From positions 372,001 through 436,000 of the forward strand of contig WIXG01000013.1 in the NCBI GenBank assembly GCA_009869945.1: DNA of 64,000 nt, written 5' to 3'. Positions 12,472 to 25,676 of the stretch are shown piece after piece; position 1 is the stretch's first letter; the number at the start of each line of letters is the position of its first letter. The DNA is from Mesaphorura yosii (Eukaryota > Arthropoda > Collembola > Poduromorpha > Tullbergiidae). The position numbers and the translations under genes were made by a program. Under the pieces are notes generated by a model. It worked only from the letters and a program-made list of their open reading frames with translations. It ran no database searches and was not told where the DNA came from.

Positions 12472-15400
12472 CGGTGTTGGTGATGTAAAAGTTCTCGCTG
12501 CCTTCCGAAAGACTCGTGGCTGGCAGACGGATTTCACTGCTGCATGAGCGTGCGAGAGAGAACCGTTTCGCAAGTTTATGCTATTCGCTTGGCCGTGGTT
12601 GTGTACGGAGCGAAACCACGCGGGTAAAAGTGCGGCACGAGCAACGGGCACGAGCACTATTTCAGTCAGAGTTAGCGTAGCCTTGCCAATTTCTCATAAT
12701 AAAACTGTTCACAATTCAGAGCAGACCTGCACTGGCCGAAGTTTCAAGTACAAAGTATTCAAAATAACAATAATTTCCAAATGCAAACTGAATCGCAAGT
12801 GCAACTTCAGTCACAAGCGCAAGAGAAACATAAATAGAACCAAATTCACGCAACTTTCTTTTAAAATTTTAATAAAGACATAAACTCGAATGGATTGCTG
12901 TACTTTCCAGAACTTTGTTCGGCAGTTTTTGTACGTGGGCATGGCACGAGCTCACGCTTTGCTAGCTGGCACTCCAATGTCGTGAGCAACTTGAACCGTG
13001 CCCTCAATAAACAAAAATAACACACTTGGAAAATTGATCCACAATTTGTTGCCCTCTTCAAAGGAAAGGAGAAAACATGGTAAAAGGTTACATTATTACA
13101 CAATTTTTCGACTTTCTTCCATCGATTGTACTTCGAGCACTTTCAGCATTTAGCATGTCGCAGTCGACAGGAAATTTCTACATTTGTCATAATGATTTTC
13201 AGCTCATCTCAACTCAAGGTTTATGTTCCATCGGGCAGACGAAGACAAGACACAAGACCAAATGTCTAGGGATTTCGCTTCTCGTATCATTTCTTCCTGA
13301 CGCACCACGCACCAAGTGACTAGACGCGTTCCGCGCTTTTCGGCAGATAATTTAGATTCTGTCAGTCAACGCGTATGAAATCTTATAACAATGTCAATAA
13401 TACAATGCAAAGACAAAGACCACTACTGCTAAATAATGCGTTGTGCCGAATAACACAGAGACTTTCCTTGGCATTTGCTGGTAGATGAATTCATGTGAAT
13501 TCAAAAGTAGGTTCCATTTGAAAATGTTGGAATAAAGATGCGAAAAGCAGGCGCGAATCGCGAATTGGTGCAAACGCAGAAAAGAACGCCAGAGAGTTTG
13601 GCTTGTTAGACCGCGTCGGTGATAATAATCCTGCCAACCGAAACCCTGGGAGTTCTTAGAACAAGCAAGAGTATGAGAAATGAACAGTCTCGTATTTTCT
13701 GAAAATGCTGCATAATAATAAGCTGAAAGGTCTTCTTCTTGGTCTTGGTACTGGCAACGGAAGAACACCGAGCAGAAGGCTTTCTTCTCTTTTGTCCAAG
13801 ATAAATTATTTTACATTAGTCTTCAACTACAGCAAATTTGTTATTGCGCACAGTCTCATTTCTTAAACATGAAGATTTGTGATTTTTCTGATTACATGGC
13901 ACTTTTTACTTCTTATTCTGCTCCAATTTGAATACACACTCGCCCTCTTATCTTTTGTCTCCGTCTCAGCGCCGAGCTCTTGCCTGCTTGCCTGTAGCAA
14001 GGGAATAATCAAGACTTCCGCTTGCAAATTGCTTGAATCTTCATCTATTGTCTCCTGCTCTTCAAATTAACACGGGATTGCTAATGTTCTTCTTTCTTGT
14101 GCATCAGTGGCAGAAAAATATCGCCAGACGTTCATAATTCATATTTTGCACTTGTCATTTCTCAAAGCTGTTAATTATCAACGTCAGTACATACGCTCAA
14201 AGTCGTAAGCAAAAAGTCAGCAAAAGTGATGATATAACTCGACGCTCTCTTGAAATTAACGTCATCGATAGTGCACATGTGAATTGCAAATGGCAAGCAG
14301 ACAAAGAAAGAATCTGCCATACGCCATGCCGTTCTGGAAAATTACATCATATCTCACTAACGCATGTGGTCGATGAGTTCTTTCGACAATAAGAAACTTG
14401 GCAAAGTTCGGACTACATCAGATTGCACTATAAATACCGTGCCGTTGATCGTTGTACTTGCATATAAAGAAGCAAGATTAAAGCAGAAGGATTAAATGGT
14501 CCTAAACTCTTTCCATTTGATATAATATTTTTTAATGTTGCAATTGCCGAACGCTAAAAATAATCCATTTTGCATTGGATTCTTCATTCCTGAACTCTAC
14601 ATCGTCCTTCGTATGTATATTTAGAATCACATGCTTCATTCTCGCATCTTTTGGCCTCCGCTTCCGTCCGGTAGCCCGGTTGTCTGCCATTTCTCCACGT
14701 CTAACGAAAGAGCATGCTAAATTCGGGACTGATAGGCTCAGCATTTCAGTAAATGAGTAAATGCGGGTTTTATGACTGCAAATGTAGGCAGTCGCCGGAA
14801 GTAATCTGCTGATCACAAAAGCCAGAGTGATAAAAAGTAAAATACAGCCCGTAATAAAATTAATTCCTACGCAACAGTTCAGCCCTTTCCGTTCCTGCAA
14901 AACATCCGGATCGGAGCCGACTATAGTCATTCTAATTCCAAGCATAAATCACCACATACACATTTTTTATCGCCTATCATTTCGCAGTTTTACGAACCAA
15001 ACTCCACATATTCGTTTTAATGCAAAGAAAATGCAGTTGAAGAAAAAAAGGCGTTCCATTCCCCATTTTGCTACGAGACATGATGCTTGACTTCAATTTG
15101 CTCGAGCACATAATTAAATACGGTCTAAACTTAATTCTTACAAGTCTAGTAATGCACGTCCCACCAATAATTTATTGGTTTGCACGCGTTTTGTGCCATG
15201 CAGGTTGCTGTGCGAGTTGCTCTTTTCGTGCTGGAGCACAGTCAATATTACATTAACCCGCTTGTAACCTCATTCCATTTAAATTGAGTGCACTCGACTC
15301 GCGTCATCGGTTTGTTCAAGTCAACAAGAAATTTAAATAAATAGAAACATCAGACAGGCAGATGTATAACAAGTACAAACAAACCCAACAAGCTATAAAA

Positions 15401-18400
15401 GATATCGTCTACAGAAGTTGACTCCAAAAAGTCAAATCATAGAGTAGAGCCTACCTTCTAACGTTTAATAGCGGGCCGCAAAAAGCGACATGTCTTCAGA
15501 GCACTGCACACGGCATAAATAATGTTGACTCTGCCTCCACAACGTCATAAATTGTGTAACTGGGTACTGAAAATGAGCAGTCGCAATGAGTAATCTAAGA
15601 ACCATCAGCTGAAAATGGCCCACATTGCTCCAATCTCAACAACCGGGACAACATCCGCACCGAATTGGAAACATTAATCCAGAAATTTTCCATCACTAAA
15701 ACCGTTCACATACAAATAATCAATTTGTGCACCATTCGTCTTGTGCATGACGAGAGATGGTGAAATTAGATTCGATAATTTGATTCTTGCAAGCCAAAAT
15801 CCAATTAAATATGTTCCGGCTAAAAGCCTTTGGTGTAATGGAAATTCGATTCAGAGCTCTCGTCTCCGACTGTGACTGACTATTACTATTGACTTCACTG
15901 TCGAAAATGACAAGACACGAGCACTTGTAAGTTACACTGGGGAAACGAGAACCTGAAACAAACACTTTGAACTGCGATGCGAAATAGTCATAAAATTTTC
16001 CAGTCTATTTCAATAGTCCATGTTACAGAGTCGTTTAATTAGGAAAACCAGAAACCGCAGTCCACAAACACGCAACGACGCAACACAAACTTGGGTGATT
16101 CAACACTTTTAATCTTAGAGCTCCGGGTTAATTAGACCGAGTCGTGACCTGATGGCGTCGGATTCGCGGCCTTGATGCCTAATGTGCATGCATTGAGTTG
16201 AAGCCATGAAGGCTTACTTCTAACCCGTAATTGATTATCAATCAGAGAAAGTCACCACGATGCGATGGCACGTATAACGTTGGCCTTAGTTTGGGATACA
16301 CAAAATCAATCGCTCAGGCTTTGACATAATTTGGCTTGTGAATTGAATATCATTCGATGATACGCTGTGCGTCCTTACCTCGTACATTTATTAAGGAGAT
16401 TTATGTGATCAATACTTCCTGGACGACTGGATAACTAAATCGATAACTTCCATGTTGCGTGGCTCTTGAGGTTCTTGCGATTACAAAGCAATTATATACA
16501 AGTGAAGCCTGAACTCAACTTGTGTGCGTCCATAATCAAATATTCTGATTAGCTAAGCAAAGGAACTGGAACATGACAACTATAAGGTTACGGCAGGAGC
16601 TTTTGCTTAACCTTGACATGCATTATGCAGCAAGAGAAGATGACCGACTAGTTCAAGAAATGACCTAAATGAAGACTTTCGTTGCTAATTTGTCCTGTGA
16701 TTTATGTTACGTACATTTCGTTGTGAATCAGCCTTCACAAGGCGAACCGTTATGTTCAGGGGATATGGCCAATGAATCAATTCGTGTGTCGTGAGCAGCC
16801 AACTGCACGCGAGACTTTCTACTGCAGTAAAAACCAAATCATTGTCGCTTGCGGTCATCCAGTGGCCACAGATGCTGTCACCCCGTGATAGTACGAAAGC
16901 GCTGGCCGAGTTGGGCTCCCCAGCGTGCGAAAAATTGCTCAGACTCATTCTTTGCCATTTACGAAGAAACACTGCCTCAGCACCTTTTCGGCAAGTTACA
17001 CGGTAAATTATGAGACCATGAAACAGTGCCTGCCGCCGTTTTAGTTTGTACCAAAAGTTATTCCCGACACCGGGTAGCGGATATCTTCGCATGCTTCTCA
17101 GCAGACTTGGAGAAGCACAAAGTATGAGCGATACTAAATAGCAAGTGCGCAAAGTGTGGATTGGACCCATGTACACGCTTTATTTATAGTCTTTTGGCTC
17201 AAATCTATCTGCTGATCACAGTCACATAAATTAACTACAGTTTTGGGCACTTTGCCCACTACCGGAATCTAGAAAGTAAAATCACGCTATAGCAGACCAT
17301 GCAATTTAAAAACCGACATTACTATTGACTCATTTTGTCTCGGCATCTCAGCCTATGTTCTCCTACTGCTTGCTTAATTGATAAGAGAAGTTCCATTGGC
17401 TGAGTTGGGAAAAGTTCCACGGCTGTTCCTGTCCGTCTGTGCCAATTCATGGCATGGCAGGAGGTAAGGTACAGAGTACAAGAACAAATGGGTTCAGCTA
17501 TCAAGAACGAGATCATCTAATTCTAACCAATGCAATGGGCAATACCGGCATTTTAATTCAAGAACAAGGTATAATTAAACGAATTAGTAACGAAATGGGC
17601 CAGATCAACCCAAGACAAGTCGATGCCAATTAAATCTTTTTAGATGTTTTAATTACTTATTAATTGCATTACTGGACAATAATTTCTGACTCACTTGCTA
17701 ACTTGTCAAAATTCAACCTACATCAAGAAACAGTCCCGACAATAAAAATTGCACCTACTCACGTTGTACAATCTTCCGGCCGCTATATAATTGGAAATTC
17801 AGACTACAAACTCATATTGAAATTACAAACCTGAGCAGGCTTTGAAGCTTTCCAATGCCAAGCACATGTAAGATGCTAACTAATTTTGAATTATCATGAA
17901 TATTTAACCGCGCGAAATATGTGTTAATTGCAATTGCCGCCTCACTTTAACTGCGTCTGCAACCTACACCGCATATCTGCACCTGCTCTTCATACAATTT
18001 GCATTCTAATGCGGTCTCCGATCTCTGGCAGAGCAATTACGGTATGAGAAGTGTGAAATTGGCGCACTAACCTCTGAACTTCCGTGCGATGTTGTGTCCG
18101 TCCGTCCTTAAGTCCACTGCTTCCAGCAACAACACACAAATCGGGGAACTTAAATCTGAATTGCAAAGTTCTTTACTTTTTGAATGGTATGCAGGCTCGC
18201 TGGAGGTGCCAAAACCGAAGACCAGTCAAGTATCGGAGTAGGAATAGTAGTAATAATAATAACACTGCATCAGAATGAGGAATGCAGACAAGATCGTCGA
18301 GTCGAGACCGAGACCGAAACTACAATACCGTAGTAATAGTACCAGTACCAGCAGTACGCGATACGTGCAGGAGAGAATTGATAAAAAGCGAGCTTCTACT

Positions 18401-19285
18401 AGCATGTGTAAATACGAATACCGCACCGCACAAATTGCCAGCTAAGCTCTCCCAAGTCTCTTTTTTAGCAGGCACAAAATCCTCACAGGTTCTATTGTAC
18501 ACTCGGCGTACACTTGTGCATTGACTTTAACTTTACCCTTTTTGCTGCAGAGACGAGCTGAAGCGAACGAGTGAGTCCGTTCGGTCTCCTCCACAATGCA
18601 CTTGTTCTTGTATGGGGTACTTTGGGCCGTGGTTCTCTGCTGCCTGTGCAGCAGCACTCGTTCGTTGGGCTTCGTCCTCGACTTGGTGAACCGCTATTTC
18701 TGCCCCACCTTTTTTCAATTCACAGCTCTTCTGTGAGGAACTCCAGCTAGTAAAAGCAGCCCGGTCCCAACTCCAACCTTTCACACAGCCTCGCATTCAT
18801 TTTCCGGTTGGCTCGTCTTTGCTCAATTCATACCGTGCAAGTTCATGACGATGTCCCATGCGCCATGCAATGCCCGAGACCGATTCTTTCGTAACCTCGC
18901 AGTCGCAAGATAAACCTATTAACGAGGACGCTTTTAATTAAGCTGTTAATGACGTACTCCTTTGCAGTGCGACTGCAGGGCATTGATTTTGATTAATTGA
19001 CGGCGATGGTGGCTGTCTTTCATAAGTCTACTGGACTGCGGGCTAGCCTGGCCTCTAAAGCCTGGTGTCTGGTGCGAAAATAGCAACTAATTCGACTCCA
19101 TCCATCTTCAGCGCCTCGAAATTGTATTGGCAAAATGTTAAAATTAACATATATATTGGCTGTATGAACTCTGAACTTTAGATTGCTAATTGAAATTTTT
19201 GCTAACTGGAACGCACGAGAAGGCGAGGCTCATTTTTCTAACCAGTCTGATCCCATCGGCATTGGTAGCGGCTGAGATCGTTTTA
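12472..19285. other. Gene-free DNA (desert, 12.5-19.3 kb)
   Basis: No gene is supported. Frames of 124-163 codons occur on the minus strand at 13394-13768, 14532-14945 and 16685-17176; none shows a domain, signal peptide plus fold, or partner exons. A GTA/ATA-rich patch at about 18230-18360 is a weak trinucleotide-like region. TATA-like words at about 14430 and 15394 lack an initiator and a gene. Confidence 0.6.
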
Positions 19286-19921
19286 TCAACGGGCGCTGGA
19301 AACTCTGCGGCAATGTATTTTTTGTACTGCAGATGCCGAGATGCTCTCCTCCAAATCATAACCGGACTGGGACCCTGGACTATAGACCATCTGTGGCGTA
19401 TGGATTGTGGAATGAATTGAACTGGGCCGTGGCGCAGCAGAGCCAAGGATGATGAAGATGATGGACCAAAGATGTATGTGAATGCGATGAAAGAAAGAAT
19501 TATGAGCCTGTTCGTATTTATTTCGAAATGCGAATACTATTGACAATCTATCCTGCATCCCACTCACTGACTGTTGCATTGTGGAGGAAGCCCAGCTCGA
19601 AACCACAGACGGGAAATCTATTCCAGCCCAGCTATGAGTAGTTAGTAATTCCACGAGATAAGAAATACAATCCAATAATAATAGTTGCGTGAATAAGTTC
19701 TTTCCATCATCTCCTCGTGAGTGAATGCGAGCTGAAAATGCCAAGGCCAATCCTGGCAAAGGCAAGGCGAAGTGAGTTCGAATGCGAATGAGAAACGATT
19801 TACGAGCCCGAGCGAGAGTTCTTTCTTCAATAATTGCAAGGGAGTCGAACTCGAACTGAATCGCGTCGCGTTGCCGTTTTGTGTGGTTTCCATTACAAAT
19901 GCAAGTGTCAGCGTTTCCCAA
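19286..19921 (-). other. Long orphan reading frame, probably not a gene
   Basis: The longest single open frame in the desert (211 codons, ATG-initiated). The predicted product has stretches of basic residues and a hydrophobic patch (IIFIILGSAA) but no domain I recognise. I see no TATA/initiator pair upstream and no obvious poly(A) context. At this base composition a frame this long is uncommon but possible in 128 kb of double-stranded frames. I list it as the best orphan candidate and would bet against it. Confidence 0.12.
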
Positions 19922-22900
19922 TTCTAGATTACAGATTAAGAAGTTCGTGCTCCTACATCAAAGAGACGGAGACAAAGGCCAGGACAGAAAATTTCATTTA
20001 GTTTAGTTGTCCTAGGGAAAGCCATCCAATGCAGGGTTCGCTGTCTCAGAAGGGAAATTGTCAAAATCTGCTGTTTCGTTGCCGTCGTCCGTCTATATTA
20101 GATTTTGGAAACTTGTCACCTCGAAGCAAGCCCACAAACGCAAGGACACGCACAGTCACAGCCAAGCCAAGCTATGTAACTAATAATTCTTCATGCTGCA
20201 TTTCTTTCAAAAGCCCAAAACATGTTTCTCTTGTCGTACACAGTGATTTGTACACGAGCAAGTGAAACCAAAAAAAGGGACTTGGTGAAAAGCAACACTT
20301 TTTAACAATAACAAGCCATAGCCACAACGCCACGCCACGAAGACCGAAAAGCAAAAGGCAAAAGTCGCGTTGTAAAAGAATATCAAGTAAATGAAACTTT
20401 CTTCACCAACTTTCTTTCGCTCACGCGCGTCTCAAGTCTCAAGTAGTGCATCGTAGCGGAAACAAAAAAGTTGAGATTACAATAATATTGTATTACATCA
20501 TTTTGCTCATGTTTTGGCACTGCCGCAGAACTTTCCTAGCTTGGCTTCTGTTCTGTGCCCCATTTCCGTGCATGCACGCGTGTATGTGGGTCCTGATTCG
20601 CGATTCCCAAGCAATTCGCACGTCCGTTTCTTTGGTGTCCTGGTGTTTCTTGAATATTGAGTGGAGAAAGAAGACTCGAATCCGCACTCCAAAACTCGGG
20701 CTCTAGAGAAAGCACAAAGTAGACAGACAGACTGCCGCAACGCAACAACGCACAGCGCAGCAGTTGGTGGCCTTGCTTGCGCCAAACCACTTGAGAATGA
20801 AGACATCATCATCATAAGCGTACAGCATTTTATAGAATCATGATGAAACTGTGAACTAGTTGTGGAGATGGTACTTGGAATTGAAAACACATTTCCTGTT
20901 TTTCGTAATCTGTAATCTCGCAGCTCAAGCACGGCACGGGCTTCAGCACAGTTGTTCAACTGTATTGCATTAGGTTTTGATTCCCAGCTGAATTGCAAGA
21001 TTGCGTTCATGCCGTAATGGCATTTCGAGTCGGAGTCTTCAAGAATTCATTTGGTGGAAACTAGCACTTCCTTCGGCTTGTACTTGGACAGATGCGAGTT
21101 TATTTGTTTGTATTTGTTGCTACCGCTAGGCCGTTTCATATTGTTGTTCAAGGATTTGGAGTCTGAGTTGGACATCGTGTAATGATAAGGAAATGACATC
21201 AAATTCTCTCTGCTTTCTTCGTCTCTAAATCGAAAACCAAATAAAGATTCTGGTGATATGTGGGTATGTGCTAACTGTTAAGTCAATGGACATGCTACTG
21301 CCACTGCCATTGCCATTTGTCCGTGTGCATTGCATGTGAGGATTGTCGTCGGTTATTTTATTGTCGTCCTTCTACTTGTGTTTTGTAGTCGTTGAAGAAA
21401 GTCGTGTCGAATGAGTATCGGATTCGGATCCCTCTCGTCATGTCACCCATCCACAGTCCGCACACATTGATGTCATTTCCAATAAGAGCTATCACAAAAT
21501 TTACGATCTAGTAAATTACGCTACGCGTTCGTCTTGTACGTGCAGATACAAGGTTAGGATTCCAGTCAGGATATTGTTTCGAATTTCATTTTCAGCGACC
21601 GATGAAGATGAAATCTCTTGAAATTGACGTCGGGACAGCCTGGTTGGATTTTGTGTCTGTCGGTGCGTATGCTGGAGTTGCGATGATGATGGGCCTGACG
21701 GAAACTGCTCCCAGATGTAAAGGAAACAAATGACTGGAACCCAAAGTGCAAATTATTCCATAAACGGTTTCTAGTCGCGAATTGACAAATGGACTTTTGG
21801 TGACATGACGTCACTGCGCTCAGACACAATACCATTGACCTTTAATCCCAAATCCTGATAAATTGCTTTTCGCCTTCAAGTTCACATTTGCCATAGTGCA
21901 GCAGCACAGCATGTGCGAACTCATTATTCTAATTTTCTGTGGGAAACTTCGGTTCGAATCTGAAATTGGAACCGAGCTCGAATGCCTGGCGGAATTCGCA
22001 CGGGGAATGTTCCATCATCTTTCTTTGTCATTTCCATCAAAATCGGATATCGGATGCTACCGTGCTGCTTGTTCTGGCATCTGAAAGCAGCAGCGCACTG
22101 GATGTCGCGACTGTGCTTGACATGCCGTGCGTGCATGTCATTGGCAATCGCACAAGCACCATCAAGTGCTCTGTTAAAGGCGAGAAGTCAGTCGATAATT
22201 CCATGGATAACAACTCACGTGGAAATAATTGAATCCCTCGAAGTGTCGCGTTCTAAAAATTGCGGAAAATAGCTTCGGCTTTCGTTTCCATTCAAGTTAA
22301 AAACAAAGATACACAATACGCACACGCTCCACAAAAATGATTCATGTCAGAGGAAAGCCAAAGAAGTGAACACGAATGTCGAATCTTTAATGCTAAATTG
22401 ATGGAAGTAAAAGTTTACTTTTCATTCGGCCCTGTTTCGGTCGCGAGCGCTGGCAGATCTGAAATAATAATACATTTTCTATTTTTGTGTTTACTCTTGG
22501 ATTGGGAATTGGGACAACTTTCTAGGCAAGGCGGTACACAGCGAAACAGCAAAAGCAGCAACACGCCACGCGATTGTCAGAATCGTCAGAATGTCATGTA
22601 TGACACTGTGTCATTGCAGGCAAGAAGGCGGGCGCACGAAAGACGAAATACGAAAGGAAGGACAGGGCAAAGGCAAAGCAAAGGGCGAGAGCTACGCTTG
22701 AAGCGGAGCAGCGGCAGCATCTGAGAGAGAAAGGCTCTTCTCGAAAAGGAAAGCACTTGAATTCTTAATTTCTTTTTTATGTGAACTTGTGAATGGAGTT
22801 CGCTTCTGCTGCTCCTCTTCACGAGAAAAGCGATTCCAGCTCCAGCAGCGTTTCTAGTTTCTAGTTATAGTAACTTTCTATTTTGAATCTGCCTTGGCCT

Positions 22901-24877
22901 ATTTATTATTTCGCATGTGTGAGTGTCTTGTGCGCTTCCAGTGCGGCCTACAGCCGCGTGCACTGACTGCTTAGGGCTTACTGCTTGCGTGTGACTGCGA
23001 CCGCCATTGTCACCATTTCCATTCGCCATTTTCGCTACGACCGCTCGGTTGATGGGCTGCCCCAATTTATTACGGTCCCAGAAATGACGACATTACAAAT
23101 TGCAACAAGACAACAGGACAAAAGTAGCTTGACTGCCTGCTTGCTTCTCGCTTGGCTTGGCTTGGCTTTATGTGGAGTTACCATTTTCGCAATTTCAGTA
23201 ACTCAGTTACAGCTACGGGTTACGACAACGGCGACTCGTTTTCCTGTCGACTCGCCGTGCGCGAGTCCATTCAATTCTTGTATCTCATCAAGGTGGCTTT
23301 TATGTTTGCGACCGTATAAAATGCTTGTCAATGACGTCTTTCTATTGTTTTCTCTGTAAATAGTTGCGACTCTCATTTTTCTCCGACTTGGTAAGGAAAC
23401 AGAAATGGTGAAACAAGTCTCAACACTTTGTAAGGAGCGGACCGATGTAGTCTCCTAAGTTTAGAAAGAAAGAAAGAGCAGACGAACAAAGAAAAGTAAT
23501 TTCGTTCTCCTTTATTTTGTATCGTACAAAGAATTAACAGATATTACACACTTGCCCGGCCAAAAGGGCAAAGAGTCTCAGGGCAGGCGAGGGCAAGGCC
23601 AAGGTGTGCATCATACATGTCTTGCTTTCTCTTTTCAATACAGATCGCAGTGGCAGTACGACAAAAGTGAAACTTCAAATTATCTTCCACAGTATTCTCG
23701 ACGAAATTCCTTTAATTAACAGGAAGAATATGAAAGGGTAGGGAAAGGGAAAGGAAATTTCCAAGTTCAATACTTCAATTGAGCAGAGGCCCTGAGTAAG
23801 AAAAGCTGAGAATGGGAATCTTTTGAAATTTCTAGTTAACAAAGAGAAACACTTATGAAAGTTTCATTTATGAAGGCTCGTGTACTGGATCTCCGCAGTC
23901 GTTGCTAGATGACTCGCGATGTAATTCCAGTCAGTGGATGTGAATACAATATGCATTTATTTATGGCTCCATTCTGTTAGCTGGTGCTCATAAGAAATGC
24001 AAGTCAAACTGGGTCTTAATATGGGCCGGGGCGCAGAGAAGACAATTTGAATCAATTATTCATTTATGGTTGTCACTCCATCTTGGTGGAATGATATTTA
24101 GCTACTGGCTTTCATTTTGGAAAGGTGAAAAGTGAAGGCGCAAGGTCGCATGGAGCACCCATACGTACTTACACTTAGCATTGCTTGAAGGCCACAGAGA
24201 TGACGACACAAGCAGAGGCCCTCCAATTTATTCTCCAAATTAGGCAATATTTCTTCTGTGCACGCGCTCAGCGCGCGTCTCCCGACGTTCGTGTCTGCTT
24301 TGATCAAATCTTGCCAATGGTCTAGTTCTACTTTAATTATAGAACCGTGATTCGTGCGGTAGAGGTAATAGCGATCCGCTTCAATCCAGTCAGTCCCAGC
24401 TCGGCTCAGAAGTTTCAATGATGCTAGGCAATTTTAAAATGGTGAATGATGGATCGTAAAGTCATTTCTAACCAGCTCATTACTCATTATCCACACCAAT
24501 ACCAATTCAGGCGCTAAACTTGTGATTGTGATTCTGTAATGGAGCGTTGCAAGAACAATGGGTGAGATTTAATGACGCGTGAAAATGCAAGGTTCTGGTG
24601 AACTTGTGCAGCACTTCTTGCGGAGTCTTCCACTTCGCCATGATTGCCACGATTGCCTTGCAATTAATTTTTTTTTGAGGTGATGGAAACTGTGAACCAG
24701 TGTATAGGATACTTGAAAGGAAGGTCCAAAGTTAATGGATAATAGCAAATTGCATATAAAATTTCGTCGAAGGCCAAGGCGACGAGTGGAAAGATAGGTT
24801 GACGTAACATACTTGCAGACTAAAGAACAGGTTCAAAAATAAGCAGCAATAATACTGTGCGGCTAGTCGATCCCATT
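19922..24877. other. Gene-free DNA (desert, right part)
   Basis: No supportable gene. There is a short GAAA run at 23464-23478, a TTGGC triplication near 23155-23170, and a perfect CRE palindrome at 21806-21813. A minus-strand frame at 24098-24418 ends near a good donor-like site (AGT|GTAAGT), but its product is unrecognisable and no upstream exon joins it. The TRRAP-side gene density begins only past 24.9 kb. Confidence 0.55.
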
Positions 24878-24883
24878 TTTATT
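24878..24883 (-). promoter_or_regulatory. Poly(A) signal of the membrane-protein gene
   Basis: AATAAA on the minus strand, about 100 nt downstream of the stop codon at 24985-24987. It supports this being the 3' end of that gene. Confidence 0.45.
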
Positions 24884-24984
24884 CATAATCCATCACATCT
24901 TTACTTTTAGCGATCTGTTTCAAGGAAGACTATAATCCCTATCACTACTTCTGCTAATTGCCGACTGTTAGAATCTCTACCAGA

Positions 24985-25676
24985 TCAATGAACGATGCCT
25001 TGATTCTTCTGGCTGTCCACTTCCAAAAGATACTCACTCACAATCCACGCCTCAAACACTCGAAACGCGAATTCTGTTGTCAGCCATTGATTCTTGTCTT
25101 CGTTAGTCCACGGCTGTACGATAGATAGTCCCGCAGTGAATGCGATCATGACAATGGCCAATGCGTACCAGAAACGTAGAAGTCCCACTCTGCCCTAGGG
25201 CAAGCGAAAAAGTAGGATGCTACCTCGATGCAAAGTAATACGGTTTAGCCGACCGAGCTTACTCGTTTCACACCAAAGTAAAGAGCAAAGGCGAAGAGCA
25301 ACACTGCAATGTGACTAAATACTGCACCCCCAAAAGAAAGAATTGACTGTGGCAATGACCGTCTGAATAAAAATCAGTTAATCAGTACCCGCCACTCCAT
25401 ACCAGCAGCTCAGAAGTTGCAAGTTAATTGTTACCAGAACTAATTCCTTTAGCTGCAGCTGCCACTGTTGTGTTGTCAGCCCAAATCTTGTAAGACTCGT
25501 GCAAAAGCGCTGTAGATCGACTTAGGCTGATTACCACCGACACCTTTCAGAAGAATTAAGCATTTATTAAACTGCCTAATCAAATACATTACATTGAAGT
25601 TTACCACTTCAAGTGCAACGACCACGATTGTTGCTCGACCCCAAACGGTCAAATTTTTCGGAACGACGCCACCCAT
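24985..25676 (-). CDS. Small multi-pass membrane protein (partial model)
   Basis: Three exons can be joined in phase: 25676-25605 (ATG directly after an in-frame stop, ending at GTG|GTAAAC), 25346-25263 (acceptor CCACAG, donor CGA|GTAAGC) and 25194-24985 (acceptor CCCTAG, stop TGA). The product would be about 121 aa, with hydrophobic spans ATIVVVALEV..., FSHIAVLLFAFALYFG and WYALAIVMIAFTAGLSIV split by a basic loop (VKRGRVGLLR). The last two exons are the firm part; a further small exon in the first intron (25604-25347) is possible. The last two spans loosely recall the TMD0 helices of ABCC transporters, but no nucleotide-binding domain follows anywhere downstream. It may be a short standalone protein or a gene remnant. 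A GTGAGT inside the last exon could be an alternative donor. Confidence 0.42.

Noticed and set aside
16685-17176. 163-codon minus-strand frame
   Set aside because: No recognisable domain and no promoter or poly(A) context; composition like neighbouring non-coding DNA.
21949-21970. tRNA T-arm-like sequence (TTCGGTTCGAATCTGAA)
   Set aside because: The arm pairs, but there is no A box, anticodon arm or acceptor stem upstream at tRNA spacing.
24098-24418. 106-codon minus-strand frame ending near a donor-like AGT|GTAAGT
   Set aside because: The product is unrecognisable and cannot be joined in phase to the membrane-protein gene upstream.
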